From Limanda limanda (taxonomy: Eukaryota > Chordata > Actinopteri > Pleuronectiformes > Pleuronectidae), in contig NC_083651.1 of assembly GCF_963576545.1 (NCBI RefSeq), forward strand, positions 22,742,248 to 22,806,247: 64,000 nucleotides of DNA, written 5' to 3'. Shown here piece after piece: positions 51,368 through 64,000 of the stretch. The translations under genes and the position numbers were made by a program. Numbering within the stretch: position 1 is the stretch's first letter; each line of letters starts with the position of its first letter. The notes under the pieces are model-generated. The model saw nothing but the letters and a program-made list of their open reading frames with translations. It did not search any database and had not been told where the DNA came from.

Positions 51368-52753
51368 AGAGAGGAGGAGGAGGGGGGGTGAAAGCACAGT
51401 CAACTAAAATGTCATCATAGCCTTTCAATATAGCAAGCATCCGTCAAAGTGTTGACATGTTTCCTGCCGGTAGCTGTCAGAGACTGCGCTCCATCATTCT
51501 GCAGAATGACATAAGCCTTTGCTAAAGATTTGACACCACAAAGTGACCTGTCGCTACTTCTCCTCAGAGCAGAGGAAAAACGGTAATTTGTTTCTTAGCT
51601 TAACCCGCAGACCATCCGGCAGGCTGCAGCCGCCCCCCCCTCCCTCTCCCTATCTCCGTCTCCTTTTCCCAGTGTGTTCCTAACCCATTAGTGGTGGGAG
51701 TGGAGCAAGTGGGAGATCAGGTCTGCAGCGTTTGAACAGTGGGAGTGATAATTCAACGCACGGCTGCTCCCTGCCCCGGCACCCTCCAGCAGATTCACTA
51801 CCCGGGGACAAATCTGAAAAGGTCAAACATCTCATCCATTCTTCCTCCTCTATTCAGGCTGATGCAATATAATCATACAAGTTAAATCAAGGTCTCTTTT
51901 GAATATTCAAAGCCCATTTTTTCCCCAGTTTTTAAAGAAGGGGGGGTTCGTAAAATTACACACCAAAGCCATCAAACCTTCAAAGAAAAAAATTTAATAA
52001 AATTCATGTCATATTGATCAGAGAATAAGGTAACTCTAAGTAGCCTCTATACTACTCGAGGAAATTGTCCACGATCATTATTTCTGCCCATTAACTGTGA
52101 AATACCTCCGACACAAAACAATGTAGTCTGAGAAATATTCCTCAATAAAATGTTAACTTCATTAAAACACTATTTTTGAGCAAGGCCGAGATTCTTGCTG
52201 TGATCTTCAGCAGAAACAGGCTGTCAGCTTCAGCACAGGACACTTTAGTATGATGGACTGTGCCTGCTTTGACAGTTTAATGGTGAATTACAATGAGGGT
52301 CACACATTCTTCTGACATTAATTACACTGACATTAATTGCATTTTTAAACACATGTCAAGTGTTTGTGAGCCGAGTGTGCTGCTGTCTACATTATTTACA
52401 TTTCTCCTCAAAAAAAAATAAAAAAATAACCCAAGGCATCAAAAGGCCCATGCTGGGCTGGAGGTTGGCAGCAGCATGTTCAGTTTGCCGAAGTCTCTAC
52501 AGGGATGTCTCCGAAGCTTCTAAAGCTGAATTGATTACCACTGAAAAGCAGAGGGGTTGGTGACAGAAGGGCCATTTCCTGAGCTCGTGATGGAAGCCAT
52601 GAAAGAAACTGCCCCTGAATCTCAGAGCAGACAGTTACCTATTGATGTTCTACCTCCTTTCATGCCACTTCACCTTGAAAGCTAAAAGGCCAAATATGAA
52701 TCAGGCAAATGACCTCTTGTGTAAATTCATCTCGCCCTTCTCCTTCTCCAAAC

Positions 52754-52805
52754 AGCCTTCTCCTTGACGCTGGCTATCCCTGCAGCCAGTGTCAAGGAGA
52801 AGGCT
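52754..52805. other. 52-nt near-perfect hairpin
   Basis: Arms AGCCTTCTCCTTGACGCTGG+CT (52754-52775) and their reverse complement (52784-52805) pair at 21 of 22 positions around an 8-nt loop, ATCCCTGC. There is no flanking extension of the stem. It is too short for a typical animal pre-miRNA. It may be a young inverted duplication. Confidence 0.8.
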
Positions 52806-54736
52806 GAATGGGAAAACCCATGTTGTTTCTTTGTGTCTGCCTCCATTTAATAATGGATCTGCACAAGAGAGGCAGGTAATTTCAGGTAATTTTATAGAAA
52901 TATGCGCGGCAGGAATAGAATATAGGCAGCAGCAACCTTCAGTAAGTGTGGAAAACCTGGTTCCATTACCATGACAGTGGGAGACACACTGATGCACTCA
53001 GCCAGGCACATTTTGATGGGCTATATTCCTGAAACACTAGAGCCACCACCGGCACAAAATTGTGGCTCATTGAAGCGATGCTGAAAAAAGGAACCGATTT
53101 TTACAGGAGCAAAATTCCAGCAAAGTAAGGTAGGCAGTTTAGATAGTGTGCACACCTGTGTGAGTAAAACTATCATATCTATAAAATAATTCCAGTATTC
53201 TGCATGAACACACAGCAAATCTCTACATCCTGCATTTTTGCAATACAGCATCCACTCCCATTTTCTCCGTCCTATTAAAGTCTGAATTACATGAGAGCTT
53301 AGGTATTCATTTATCCCTCTAAACAATATTATATTCCAGAGCTATAACGCACTAAGGCATTACAATCCCCTGAATTGCATCAGACACACAGTTCACAATA
53401 TGGTACAGTGGATAAGACGTAAGCCACGGGCCTATTCAAACAAAACCTATGTTATAAAAGCAGCAGTGCAGCGCACAGCTCAAACTGGCAAATTAAACGT
53501 CAGCTATGCTGTGCAGCTGGAAAAAGGAAGATCTGAGAATATTCCTAAGTCAGGGCTATCTTACGGCTGCAGGTTGAGGAGGAGCTGCCTCTCAGAGAAG
53601 CTATTTGCAGCTCCTCCAACCTGCTCCGCGCTCCATAGAAAGCCGTGTGTGAACTTGACAGGGCAGTGATAGTCCATTAGACCCATGTTGCATTCAGGGC
53701 GCTCAAAGTCACCCGGCAAACTAGTGTAGAGGAAAGAGAAAGAAGTCTTTGAATAGCTCTGGCAAGAAATTAATTTGTGAAGCATAAACAACAATTTACT
53801 TTACACTCAAAGAAAGCTTCACTCCTGAAGAGAAAAATGGCCAAACAAATAATTTGAGTCCTTGAACTAAGAGCTGCAGCTGGTGATTTAAGTTGAATAA
53901 TGTGTTTCAAAAATTTTCTTTTTTTTTAATTTCTTACTTCACTTCAGTTGTCGGTGTACAAGCAGGCGGAAAACATTGGGAGAGAGAGAGCAGGGATGAC
54001 GTGCGACGAAGGTGACATGAAATAAAACCATGGACATTGCAACCATGGCAGCAAAAACATTGTGTCCTCAAAAGCAAAAAAAATAATAATTTTGCACGAA
54101 CCCACACTTAGAAACTTAGTAGGAAACTGACTGTCTGTTACCCACTGAACATTAGCTCAGCTCGCCACAGAGATTGGAAGAAGAGGGGAAGAGCAAACCT
54201 GAAAATCACCGACAACCACTTCTCACTAATTAACTCACAGTTGTAAAATCAATGTGTAAAATATCAAGTAGCGGTTTTATGGGATTAGGTGATAGGCCAA
54301 TGTCAAGGACTTCCAAGAGTCTCTCTTGGTTTCATAGCAACCTCATAGCCATGACAACCCTCTAATGTAAGTGAGCTTTAAAAGTACAGATAAGTGGTTC
54401 TGATATTTTTTTCGAGAGCCAAGCTAGATGTTACTCCAGGTTCATTATTTGCCTCTTGTGTATAAATTGACATTTTAGTCAGAGTGAAGTTATTTTTGCA
54501 GTTCCCCGAATTACCATGAAAAATAAAAAACAAATGATATACAACTATTTAAACTGATTATCATGTTGCTTCTCTGTTTCCGAAGCCAAGCAAAGATAGC
54601 AGCCTACCAGCCTCTTGGATTGGAAAGAATTGCATTAGACAAAAATAATGTGTAGAGTGATGTTCAGGGTTTGCAGTTAAATATTTGAAAAGTAAAAGAG
54701 ACGATGAGACAATGATCGATATCTGAAATGATTGCA

Positions 54737-54883
54737 GATGCTACACAAAGATACTATAAAAAAGAAATGAACGAAGGGGCAGCGTCCTTCCATGACCCAG
54801 ATGGTTACGACTGCTACACTACGGCAACAAAAGGATCTGACCTCTCTCTGGATTCTTTGAATATATAATCTTTGTGTAGCATC
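54737..54883. repeat. Small element with 16-bp perfect inverted ends
   Basis: GATGCTACACAAAGAT at 54737-54752 is repeated as its exact reverse complement at 54868-54883, with weaker pairing just inside (TATA). The whole is 147 bp. It may be a small MITE or an isolated inverted repeat; no target duplication is evident. Confidence 0.6.
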
Positions 54884-55260
54884 ACCACTGATACAATCCG
54901 TTCCTCAACTTTATTATGACCCTTTTCTAACCAATACAATTCATTTCTACACCTGCACAAAACTTGAATGACGAATTAGTTACTGGGGTTTCAGGGGTTA
55001 TGTACAAATCATTCACCCAAATGAGTAGCTATAAAGTATGTGCAAAAAATAGAAGTAAAACTCCTCCATCACCCTGATGTCAGACTGTTAATATGAATAC
55101 CATTGTGAGTGTATGAGGCTGGAATATTCTGCTCAGGGATTCATGGGTTTTGTAACCTGAGTTGAATGAATAAATACATTTTTCACTAGTTTCTGAGGAC
55201 AAGTGTACTATGGCACAGACATTAAAATGTACTTGGAATATTTTCTTCTGCAAGTACTTA

Positions 55261-55367
<107 letters not shown>

Positions 55368-56490
55368 AGTAGAAACCCATGTACATATAGAGTGACCTTA
55401 AACCCTTTTTACAGTGTCACAGCAGACTTGGCATTGTGGCCAGTTGCAGGTCGCACATGCATCATGAATAAGCACGTGTTTATGAGCCAAACGATCCAGG
55501 TTATTAAGTACAACAACAGAATAAGTTGGTTTCCATATCTTGAATCTGCCAAAAGATGCAGTGCAGTGCGGCGCATCTCAATGAAGTCTCACCTGCATAA
55601 TAAATCTTTATTACAAGCGTATCACGAGAAGTCACATACACCATGTGGTATTTAGACTTAAATGTCAACCGCGTCAAGTCTGATCAGAATATGGAGACTA
55701 GAGAGAGTACCGTGACTCCGCTGACTGATGAACGATTTCAGAATGTCACAGCACTTTCTGGACGCAAGCCCAAGATTATATGTGCGTGTCAGTTCTGCAG
55801 CACTCATCTCCCCTTGTTGATTGTAGAGGGGGAAAAAGGGGAATTCTTAGAAATCTCAAAGCCATCTCAGGATAGAGAGATAGAGAGAAAGTGAGAAAGC
55901 GAGGAAGAGAGAGGAAAGGATGTGGTAAGAGCGAGAGGTAATTATATTTACAGAATCTGAGGTTTAACAGGCTCCAGGAAACGGCCGCTCGTACCCGGGG
56001 CCATCCCCCATGGCAACGCTGAACAACTCTGCATTCTAGCCGTGAAATGGGTAAGAAATCAATGCTGGAAGACTTTGGGGTTTTCATTAGATACTGCCTG
56101 ACCTTAAGCACAGAGTGAAGTCACTTTTATTTTCTCTACAACAGCAGGGGCATGTCAACAAATTATTGAACGCGAACACCACATGAAAAGTTTCAGAATA
56201 CAATCGCAGAATGGCCTCCTGCTCCTCGGCATGAATCCCATCACTAGTAAACAATGAGTAGCTCATAAAAACCAATTTGAATCTATATGCTGTACGGTGG
56301 CCTTTTACCTTACAGCACATTTGCAAATAAACAACAACATTACAAGAAATTTGAGTATTTTTTGAGTTATTTGTATGTTAAATAGCATACTATTCAATTA
56401 AAATTGCCTTTGCATCTTAACATTGTGCCAATTAATCTCAAAAAGCATGATTTACTGCTACATGTTGCTACTTAAGTGTATTTAGAATGT

Positions 56491-56744
56491 GTAAATGGTA
56501 ACTGGTCTGTATTTATATTGGGTTTTTCTTATCTTGATGACGACCCAAAGCAGTTAACAGTACAGTTTTCACCTATTCACACACATTCATATGGTGCATC
56601 TATGTGCAGCACTTTCTTTATGAAAAGGTTACATTTCAGGGTTCAGTATCTTGCCCAAGGACACTTTGGCATACAGAAGACTTAGATCAAACGGACCACT
56701 TTCTAGTAAGAGGACGACCGCTCACCCCCCTGAGCCACAGCCTG
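56491..56744 (-). mobile_element. tRNA-derived SINE copy, minus orientation
   Basis: On the minus strand it begins GGCTGTGGCTCAGGGGGGTG followed by AGCGGTCGTCC, an A-box tRNA-like head. It then has AAAGTGTCCTTGGGCAAGAT and ACTGAACCCTGAAATG, a body with GTGCTGCACATAGATGC, and a tail ending TATAAATACAGACCAGTTACC. It is the same family as the 14.6 kb copy and better preserved through the body, but its B-box region (GTTTGATCTAA) is decayed. It is a teleost SINE-like repeat, not a tRNA gene. Confidence 0.78.
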
Positions 56745-59700
56745 GGAACTTTTCTTTTCTGATTGAGATCATGATTTTCATCTAAAAGTTTACCAGAGGT
56801 GACAAAAACGAGAATAACTTTGATTAAATTCTTGACTCTTTCTCTGCCACCGAGTCCTCGTCTCATTATTTTATGACACCTCTCACAACAAACCTTGCTA
56901 AGTGCATGTGCTCTACGGCGTCGAACTGAGCGACAAAAACCTAAAACTCATTACTGATAACAGCTGTAAATAAAAGCCATTTTGCTGCTTAATCTCAGAC
57001 CTGCCACTTTTCTGTGAACTAGCAGGAAGAATGTGTTGTTTTGGACATATAAATTCATTACCAGTCGACACAAATGTAATATTTGCTAATGAATGAAATT
57101 CTCTTCTTACATCTTGGTGATTGCAGTAACTGTAGTGTGAGGAGCTTTAACAACATCGTACAAAAAAGTGTTCCCGTTACCCATGTTACCCAAAACTGGT
57201 CTGTTTGTGCAATGGCCTGTGATTTGTCGTAACCAGCATTCAATTTTGATTCCTGAATGGTGGCTGTTGTTAATTTGGCTCATAGCGGGCTTGGCTCTAT
57301 TAAATTCCAACATTATGTTAAAGATTTGGCTTATAACCAGCAATGAGAGACGAGAGCGACCACAAATATTGAACATATTCTCCGCTTTGGCTGGTGTCAT
57401 GCTGTTACTGCCACCGCACAGAACCAGGGTGTAGTGGATGAGGGTTTGAAGTCGTGACCTCTGGGATCGTGTCGTCATGACTGAGTTCAGTGACACAGAA
57501 CGGAGAGAAAATGCTCCGCACAAGAAGGGCATCCTTGTACGGGCTGTGTGCCACAGGCTGAAGCCACGCCTCCACACACAGTTTGCTGTGGTTATAAACC
57601 AGTATAACATGTATACATGCACCAGTATCCGGAATACTTATGGAGTAATCTAGCTCATAAAATTGGGTCTATTAAAAGCAGGCTAAGGTCTGGTCCCAGA
57701 TACTGATATTAGGATATGACATATATGCTTAAACCCAATAACAGGATACTTTAAAAAGCTCATGGAAGGATAGTACTGTACATGTGTGTGTTAAAGAGCA
57801 CAAATTAATGTTAGCCAAATGATCTCACAATTTGTTCAAATACAAAAAACTATGACAGAGGCAGATAAGACCATTGAGATGAATTGTAATTTAAACTCCT
57901 CCGATAAGAAATCCTTCTACACATTTTAAAGGGCTCTGAGTCATTCTCTGACTTGTGGCCTATACACGTGCAATTCATTTGCATGAGAATGTGTCATTAT
58001 ACTGCCAATAATAGAAAAGAACAACCCCACCCCCCCAAGCCTCTCATGGCCTGGCTCCCTTTCCGTGCTCCACCCAAGGTCACCTAATCACCATGTTCCT
58101 TCAAAGACCTCTATCCTAACCAGGAGCAGTCTGAGGGATTTATGTCTCACTCCATGTCATGATTACCAATCAGGTGGAGTAATGGCTGCTTAAGCAGACA
58201 GGGTTTTTGTCATCACTGAGGGGTGAAGTGCCAGTCAAGGTTCCCGCTGAGCTGGTCCAATGCTGGCTGATACTCTGTGGGGCATGGCAGTGCCTTGGGT
58301 GTCGCCTCCAGATTAAACTGCATTATCGGAGTGGAGTGAGAGCTGTTATAGGAGGAGATCACATCCTCACCGGCCGTCACTGTACCACAGCAGGCACTTA
58401 TCGAGCCGTCCATTATCCAACAACTCCATATCCACCTTGAAACTCCCACGAAGTTAACCTCATTAAAAGTGTGCAAACAAGAATAAATTGAAATTCAGCG
58501 ATAGTACCAAAATATCACCTACTTCAACTGTAGCAACATTTCATCATTAAATCCAAAAACCACAAATTGATATAATTTTGTATATATTTAAACACAAAAT
58601 GGAGTTGGGGTTTGTTAGATTTTCATTTCTGCCTAATCACGCACTGGAGTTGATTTTAATCAAGTTGACCATTAAGCTGTTTAGAAGAAGTAATTAATCA
58701 AGGAGATAAAACAAATGATAAAAGGCAGGATGAGCCTCACAGACACATTTTCTTAACGACCGATTTACCATGCAGTGCATTTTGCAGATTTCAGACATGG
58801 TTGAAGGACATCTTCAGAGGAAAATAAATATTGGCCTTTGATTTTTAAAGACAAAAGCTTTATTTTATTTTGAATCTGTATCCTTCAGACGTTACATTTC
58901 AAGACCAATTAAGTCACACTAGTGCAACTAGACCCAAAGTCCCATTTCAAAGGCTCCTTCAAATGCTGCCGACTAATGCATCCTTCCATCCCAGAGAAAC
59001 GACGGCTCAAAAAGCGGGACCCTCCCTGGCCTAACCTATCCCAGGATTCATTGCACTTCAGTGACCAACCAGTTTTCAAAGGGGTAATGGTTGAGGCAAG
59101 CGACAAGACGTCTGATGCTTAGCACTTCAACTCAATCGAACAGCTAACGGTACACATGTTAAAAAGCCAAGGGGCGTTAAAACCCTAAATGCAACAGCAA
59201 TAAAGGATTTGGTTTCTGCCTTTCTAGGCTGGATAGAAATCGTTCTCCTAAGGATGAAGCCCGTAATCGAGAACCAGCAATAATTTTGAATAATCAACAT
59301 TCACAGCACAATGATAACATTTTATGTCATGTTGCCACTAGAGCCTTTCCCTCATTTATAGTGTTTCTGCAGATTGTTCCCCTCTCTTGTTGTTTAGTTG
59401 TTGGGCTACGATTTCCTCATGCAGCCAATCCACCAGTGCACCCACTACCCATCCTCCCATCAAGCTTCTGTAGTGCACTTTATTCTCCAGCCCCACACTC
59501 CAGTCTTTTGCAGATTGTTGGTTTCGCCAGGGTGGCAATAACACTGAGGCCAAACCTAAGGTCAAGTTTGCACTTTTATTGTGTTTGCTTGAACATTGTC
59601 TAACTCAGGATGCCTCAGGCTGTTACCTGTAATCTCAGTCTGCCTGTTTCACAATCTACGTTCCAGCCAAGAGTCCAGCAACCTCCGCCTGCCCGGCTCC

Positions 59701-60534
59701 ACCCGTATCTCTGAATCAACAACCCGAAAGCCCCCCCCATCAGCTCCTCGATCAAACAGTTCGATCTGCTGCAAGTCTCCTGTCTAAGTTATTTTTAGGT
59801 TAAAATGCAACTCAACAAAAGAGCTTCTGAAACAGTCAATATTTTGAATTGTGTATTTTTTTCAAACGTACTGTGAGATACGATATTGAATAGTTGTCAA
59901 CCTGCAAAAATGAATTGTCCAATAAAAGACCAAAATCACACAACGGCACTTTGGTTTAACTCTCTATATGATTTAAATATAACCCTACACATTGCTAATG
60001 TGGCATTTCTGTCTCATTGGCTGCAAACTGGACCATAGAACCATGTGATTACTATGGACTTGCCCTTTATTTGAGTTTTTCCACTCCTCTCCTCAGTGGA
60101 AGTTGCACAGCTGGGAATCTGATTAGTTTTGTTCCATTAGAAGCGGAGAGACGTGTCTCTTCCAATGTGAATCACAATATAAAGAAGCCTTATTAGCCAT
60201 GATAGCAGTATAACTGTTTAAACTGTGCTGTGAACTGGGTACTGAAGACAGTGCCATATTGGAGCAAAAAGCATTCTTCTTGTGAGGGAAAATCTAGACC
60301 TTATCGAAGTAGTTCGGAAGTCATTTGTATAAAAATCATGAGGGTATGTGTAGCTTAATAATCTCTTTTCAGCCAACAGGCTCAAATTTTGGGTAAATTA
60401 CTTTATTTTTAAAGGGATAGCTCACAGAAAAATTTAAATTCAGTCATTATCTACTCACAACAATGCACTAAACACTTCTGGAGTCTCAGGGGTAAACTCT
60501 TTTTAAAAGGGATGTTACAATCACAGATTGGTTA

Positions 60535-60575
60535 TATATATATTTATATATATTATATATATTTTTTAAATTTTA
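60535..60575. repeat. AT-rich simple repeat
   Basis: An imperfect (TA)n/T-rich stretch. Confidence 0.8.
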
Positions 60576-61496
60576 TTTATAATGGCTGTATTACAGTCTG
60601 TTACACTGCTACAACTGGCAGCAACCTAACCTCAGTATATTTAAAGTAAATCAAAGAATGTATTACATGGATTGATGACTTTCATCATTTATTTAAAACC
60701 TGCAATAACTTCTGCACCTGCAGGGGTTGCATTTGCTCAGTACACATGAGTGCCGAACTGAAAGGCTCATACCGAAACTCTAGGTACAAATATGTGTACG
60801 CTAAACCTAATAAATTAAGCTTCAATCATTTCAATGTTTCCAGACATCTCGGTGTCTTGACAGTCTAACCCAGCTGTTTAGCTTCTAATACGTCCACACA
60901 CTGATATTATTGAGGAAAAACAACCTAACAAGATTTGCAGCATTGTTGCATTTAAAATAAGATCACTGAAGAAATGACCCAGTGGCTGAAAAATTGATTA
61001 ATATTTCATGAACTAGATGTTGTGTGTGACAACAGTTCAAACCAATTAAGACTCAAATTAACATGAATGCAGAAACTATATTGTGTAAACAGATTAAGCA
61101 TTGACCCTGTCGAGTGAAGTGACATGTCTGGACAGATCCCCAAGTGTCAGCTAATCTAAGATTCCCCGGGGAAGCCACAGACACTTCAACACTGCTGAGG
61201 CTGAAGCAGCTAAGAGGCAAAGAGGCATCATTTCACGCAGCATCAACTTCAATAAGAGCAGAAAACAACTTAGGTACGGTGCTTTAAAAATATACAATAT
61301 GAATAGAATTTAGTTCAATTAAATGCAGCATTATTTGATTAATTATTACTGTAAAATGATACCAATTAAGTATGAGCACAACCATGTCAAAGGAGAATAA
61401 AAATAGTGATTTTTGCAGCAAAAAATTATTGTTGCAGCTGCTTCAGCATCAGGGCAGACGCAGATTATGTGAGGGCATGTTTGTGTTGTATTACCG

Positions 61497-61552
61497 TGTC
61501 CTCTCTCCTCACTCCTCTCTCCTCTCTCCTCTCTCCTTTCTCCTCACTCCCC
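61497..61552. repeat. (CTCTCCT)n-type pyrimidine repeat
   Basis: Seven-base units of CTCTCCT and variants (CTCACTC, TTTCTCC) are tandemly repeated over about 55 bp. Confidence 0.85.
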
Positions 61553-61709
61553 CGCTGACCTGCGCTCACTTCACACGTTAATAAACACCATCACTTATCA
61601 GACATTATAAGGACACGTACAGTACTTGAAGTTTACTCTGTTTGCTCAAGAGTTTATTAGCCATGTACTGTATTGTAACACATTGATAAGAGGTTCACCT
61701 GCTACTTAC

Positions 61710-61780
61710 AACATGATGTTGGACATGATGCGCAAAGCCCGGACATCAGGGTCAAAGTGACTGGAAGGATCCGGATTCAT
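61710..61780 (-). other. Candidate short first coding exon, unknown protein
   Basis: On the minus strand an ATG at 61780 (context GGAGCATGA, with an in-frame upstream TGA) opens 23 codons: MNPDPSSHFDPDVRALRIM then SNIM. They run into a strong donor, TT|GTAAGT, in phase 2. The codon third positions are mostly C, T or G and differ from the AT-rich surroundings. There is no signal peptide and the phase does not fit lrp1b exon 2 (which needs phase 1), so it is not lrp1b exon 1. No continuing exon was found downstream. It could be a short unrelated gene's first exon or chance. Confidence 0.28.
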
Positions 61781-61968
61781 GCTCCAACATCATCGATTAA
61801 TAACTAGATAAACGTGATAATTTCAGTTTGTGTGAAGAGAGACAGAGACGGGCTCTCACACACAAACACACACACACTTCTGCAGACAGTAGAGGAAATA
61901 AAAATAATTACATCACTATTGATCTACCGATATGATTTATCATTTCGGGGGCAGATCACCATTCGTTT

Positions 61969-61988
61969 GGGGGGGGGGGGGGGGGGGG
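61969..61988. repeat. Poly-G run (20)
   Basis: Twenty G on the plus strand, beginning within GTTTGG and ending before TTGTCAG. Confidence 0.93.
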
Positions 61989-64000
61989 TTGTCAGTGTTG
62001 ACATTGTTGGTTCTCAATATTTTCTCTAACTTAAACTTAATTTACTAATCATTCAGACTGTGACTGAGTACGATTGTGTTAAAATTGAGGGAAGAGATGC
62101 TCTGGCTGAACCTACAGCTTCACCTCTACAAACTGTGATTGCAGCAGATTTGAAGTTGATAAGCCAGACCGAGAAGCAGCAGCCAAACCTTATCTTAGTG
62201 ACTTGTCTTTTTTCACATTAAATATAAGATATCTTAATGCCCAAAATTCTAGATCCACACTGATAACACAACAAGTCTGACTTAATCTCATCAAACTGAA
62301 GATTTTACAGAAAACCACAGTGGACATTGTGCACTGGTTCAGGTGTAATTGTGTAAAAGGTAAAAGTATGGTTGGTATGTTTTGTTTAATTTTGCTTGTA
62401 AAGGATTTCATTTTCAAATTACCCTTTATAAGCCCGTAAAATAGATTTAATTAAATTTTTATTTTAGATCTACAGAGGGCGATTTATTAATGCAAACTTT
62501 GCATTTTTTGTTTGGTTTACAAGCTCAAATTATTTCCAAACCAGCTCTGAGGGGTTAAAGTGTGGAGACTGTGCTGCTCTTCCATTATGTGAATTATCAT
62601 TATCTTGCTGTAGGTTGAACCCATGACCAATCAGGCTTGTTACTTATCTTTTTTCCTCACCACTCTAAATATACTCTTTTGCTTCCTGCAGCTGAGTACT
62701 GTCTATATAATGCCTCAGAGGATGTTGTAACATTTTATTCCAACCCTGGCTTTTTTAGAGACAGAGGCTTTTAAGTCATCAACAACAGTTAGGGCACCTG
62801 TAGGACTTGTTTGCATTAGTAAGTCAAGGCTGTGTTTAATTACACTGCTGTAGGAAAGCCGTAAGTTAACCAATTTCCTAAACAAGGATTTAAAAGGATG
62901 CTGCTATAAAAATGAGACAGAAGTGGGGTGTCAAACCTTGTAAAAGTAGAGAGACTTTCATGTAAATAAACAAATCTGCTACATATTACAAATTGAAATG
63001 GTGTGGGAGTTTCAACCAGTTTGCGGACAAATGCATTAATTATGTATTAACATGCCAATGCGTATATAAGTGGCTGTACTGTGTGTTTAGTAGCTGCCGT
63101 AGGTCCTGAAGCTAATGAAAGTAAGGGAATGATAAGCAACACACATTACTTGTTAAACAAAGCTGAGAACGGAGTGCTTTCCACATCTCGGCCTGAAGCA
63201 AAGACTAATCTGGCTCCATTAAGACTTCCGAGAAGAGAAACGATTTCTCTGCAAAGCTGTGGGACAAGAACAGCAGCCTTTTTACACATTTATGACGTAA
63301 GTTATGTCACTGGCTTATGTTCAAGGCCTGATTGAACGTAAAAGAGCAAAACCAGGCCTCTGTGGTTTTTGATGGTGACCTATGACCACTTGTTGGCTTT
63401 TTACAGTGTTTTTACAAACCCACTCTGTGACTCTGCAGCACATAGCTCACAGTGACAGTTACTACCCGCAGTTGTTGCAGAGTTCAGGTCACACAAACAT
63501 TTCCTATGGGACTTTAAATCTTAAAGGCAATTTGAAACATATGCCAAGATGGACAAGGGGGGACAATATATTGATGAGCGGTCGCAGCTGCCTCTTAACT
63601 TGGATTTAAGGTCATATGTGAAATAACTAGTCAGTGTGGAACCATGGATATCACAGCTTGGAGGATTTTGTGTGAGTCTTTAGTCTATGCAGATTTGATT
63701 GCCTTTCATTTGGGAAATTAAATAAAATAACAGATGGAATCTAATGGAAGATGGAAGTCGTGTCTACCGGCACTTTTTCGTTCAGTTTGTTTTGTTTTAG
63801 GATCTGGTACAATATAATAAAAGTGCAGTTACAGTTAAACTCATCAGCACAAAACAAGTTGACGAAAAAAATATTTTCTACTTTGAATATTATAAGTGCA
63901 CTTAATGAGTGTATATATCCACCAAAGCAAAACAGTCTCATCATTTTATTCAGATCTCCACCACTGTTGCACATTCATAAATATCCATCCCCATGCTTGA

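Noticed and set aside
51098..51440. Proline-rich minus-strand frames as lrp1b exon 1
   Set aside because: They come from the G20 run and purine tract; no signal peptide followed by a phase-1 donor.
52754..52805. microRNA precursor
   Set aside because: The stem is only 22 bp with an 8-nt loop and no basal stem, outside the usual precursor geometry.
57107..57622. 171-codon minus-strand open frame
   Set aside because: No recognisable domain, no convincing splice sites or start context, and an equally open hydrophobic frame on the opposite strand; treated as chance.

Overview
The window looks like vertebrate, most likely teleost fish, nuclear DNA. It has GT-AG exons separated by long AT-rich introns, abundant microsatellites, a tRNA-derived SINE of the kind common in teleosts, and remnants of hAT, piggyBac-like, Tc1/mariner and L2/Rex1-type elements. 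There is no operon-like layout and no CRISPR array.

One gene accounts for all the convincing protein-coding sequence: the 5' part of an LRP1B-type low-density-lipoprotein-receptor-related protein on the minus strand. Nine consecutive coding exons (numbered 2 to 10 by analogy with mammalian LRP1/LRP1B) read from about 50.8 kb down to 0.75 kb. In order they encode LDL-receptor class A repeats 1 and 2, two EGF-like domains (the second calcium-binding), the first YWTD beta-propeller over four exons, and the EGF-like domain that follows it. Splice phases chain through all eight junctions and the nine exons make exactly 1491 nt (497 codons). The LDLa exons and the propeller exon 8 resemble LRP1B more than LRP1 as I remember those families. 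I cannot tell which fish paralogue (lrp1ba or lrp1bb) this is. Exon 1 (signal peptide) was not found, and the C-terminal bulk of the gene lies below position 1.

Layout: 1-12 kb holds exons 10 to 4 with small introns (139 bp to 4.8 kb). From 12 to 32.5 kb is a 20.5 kb intron with most of the mobile elements: a SINE, an 824-bp piggyBac-like MITE, a Tc1 remnant, a MITE with 31-bp perfect terminal repeats, a 1206-bp hAT-type element carrying pieces of a histone H3 gene, and a 902-bp hAT relic with a broken BED-finger transposase. Exon 3 is at 32.5 kb. From 32.6 to 50.7 kb is an 18 kb intron with microsatellites and two exon-like islands of unknown identity. Exon 2 is at 50.7 kb. From 50.8 to 64 kb is intron 1 or upstream sequence, with a second SINE copy, a 98-bp CA repeat and one candidate short coding exon.

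The most unusual item is the hAT-type element at 23721-24926. It has a perfect 8-bp target duplication and contains frameshifted but unmistakable histone H3 coding sequence at both ends of its interior (residues about 8-98, and 123 to the stop). Second is the piggyBac-like MITE, whose inverted repeats interleave (A-B-A'-B') and which carries five GGGTCA/TGACCC palindromes. All family names come from reading the sequence and memory; no search was run.
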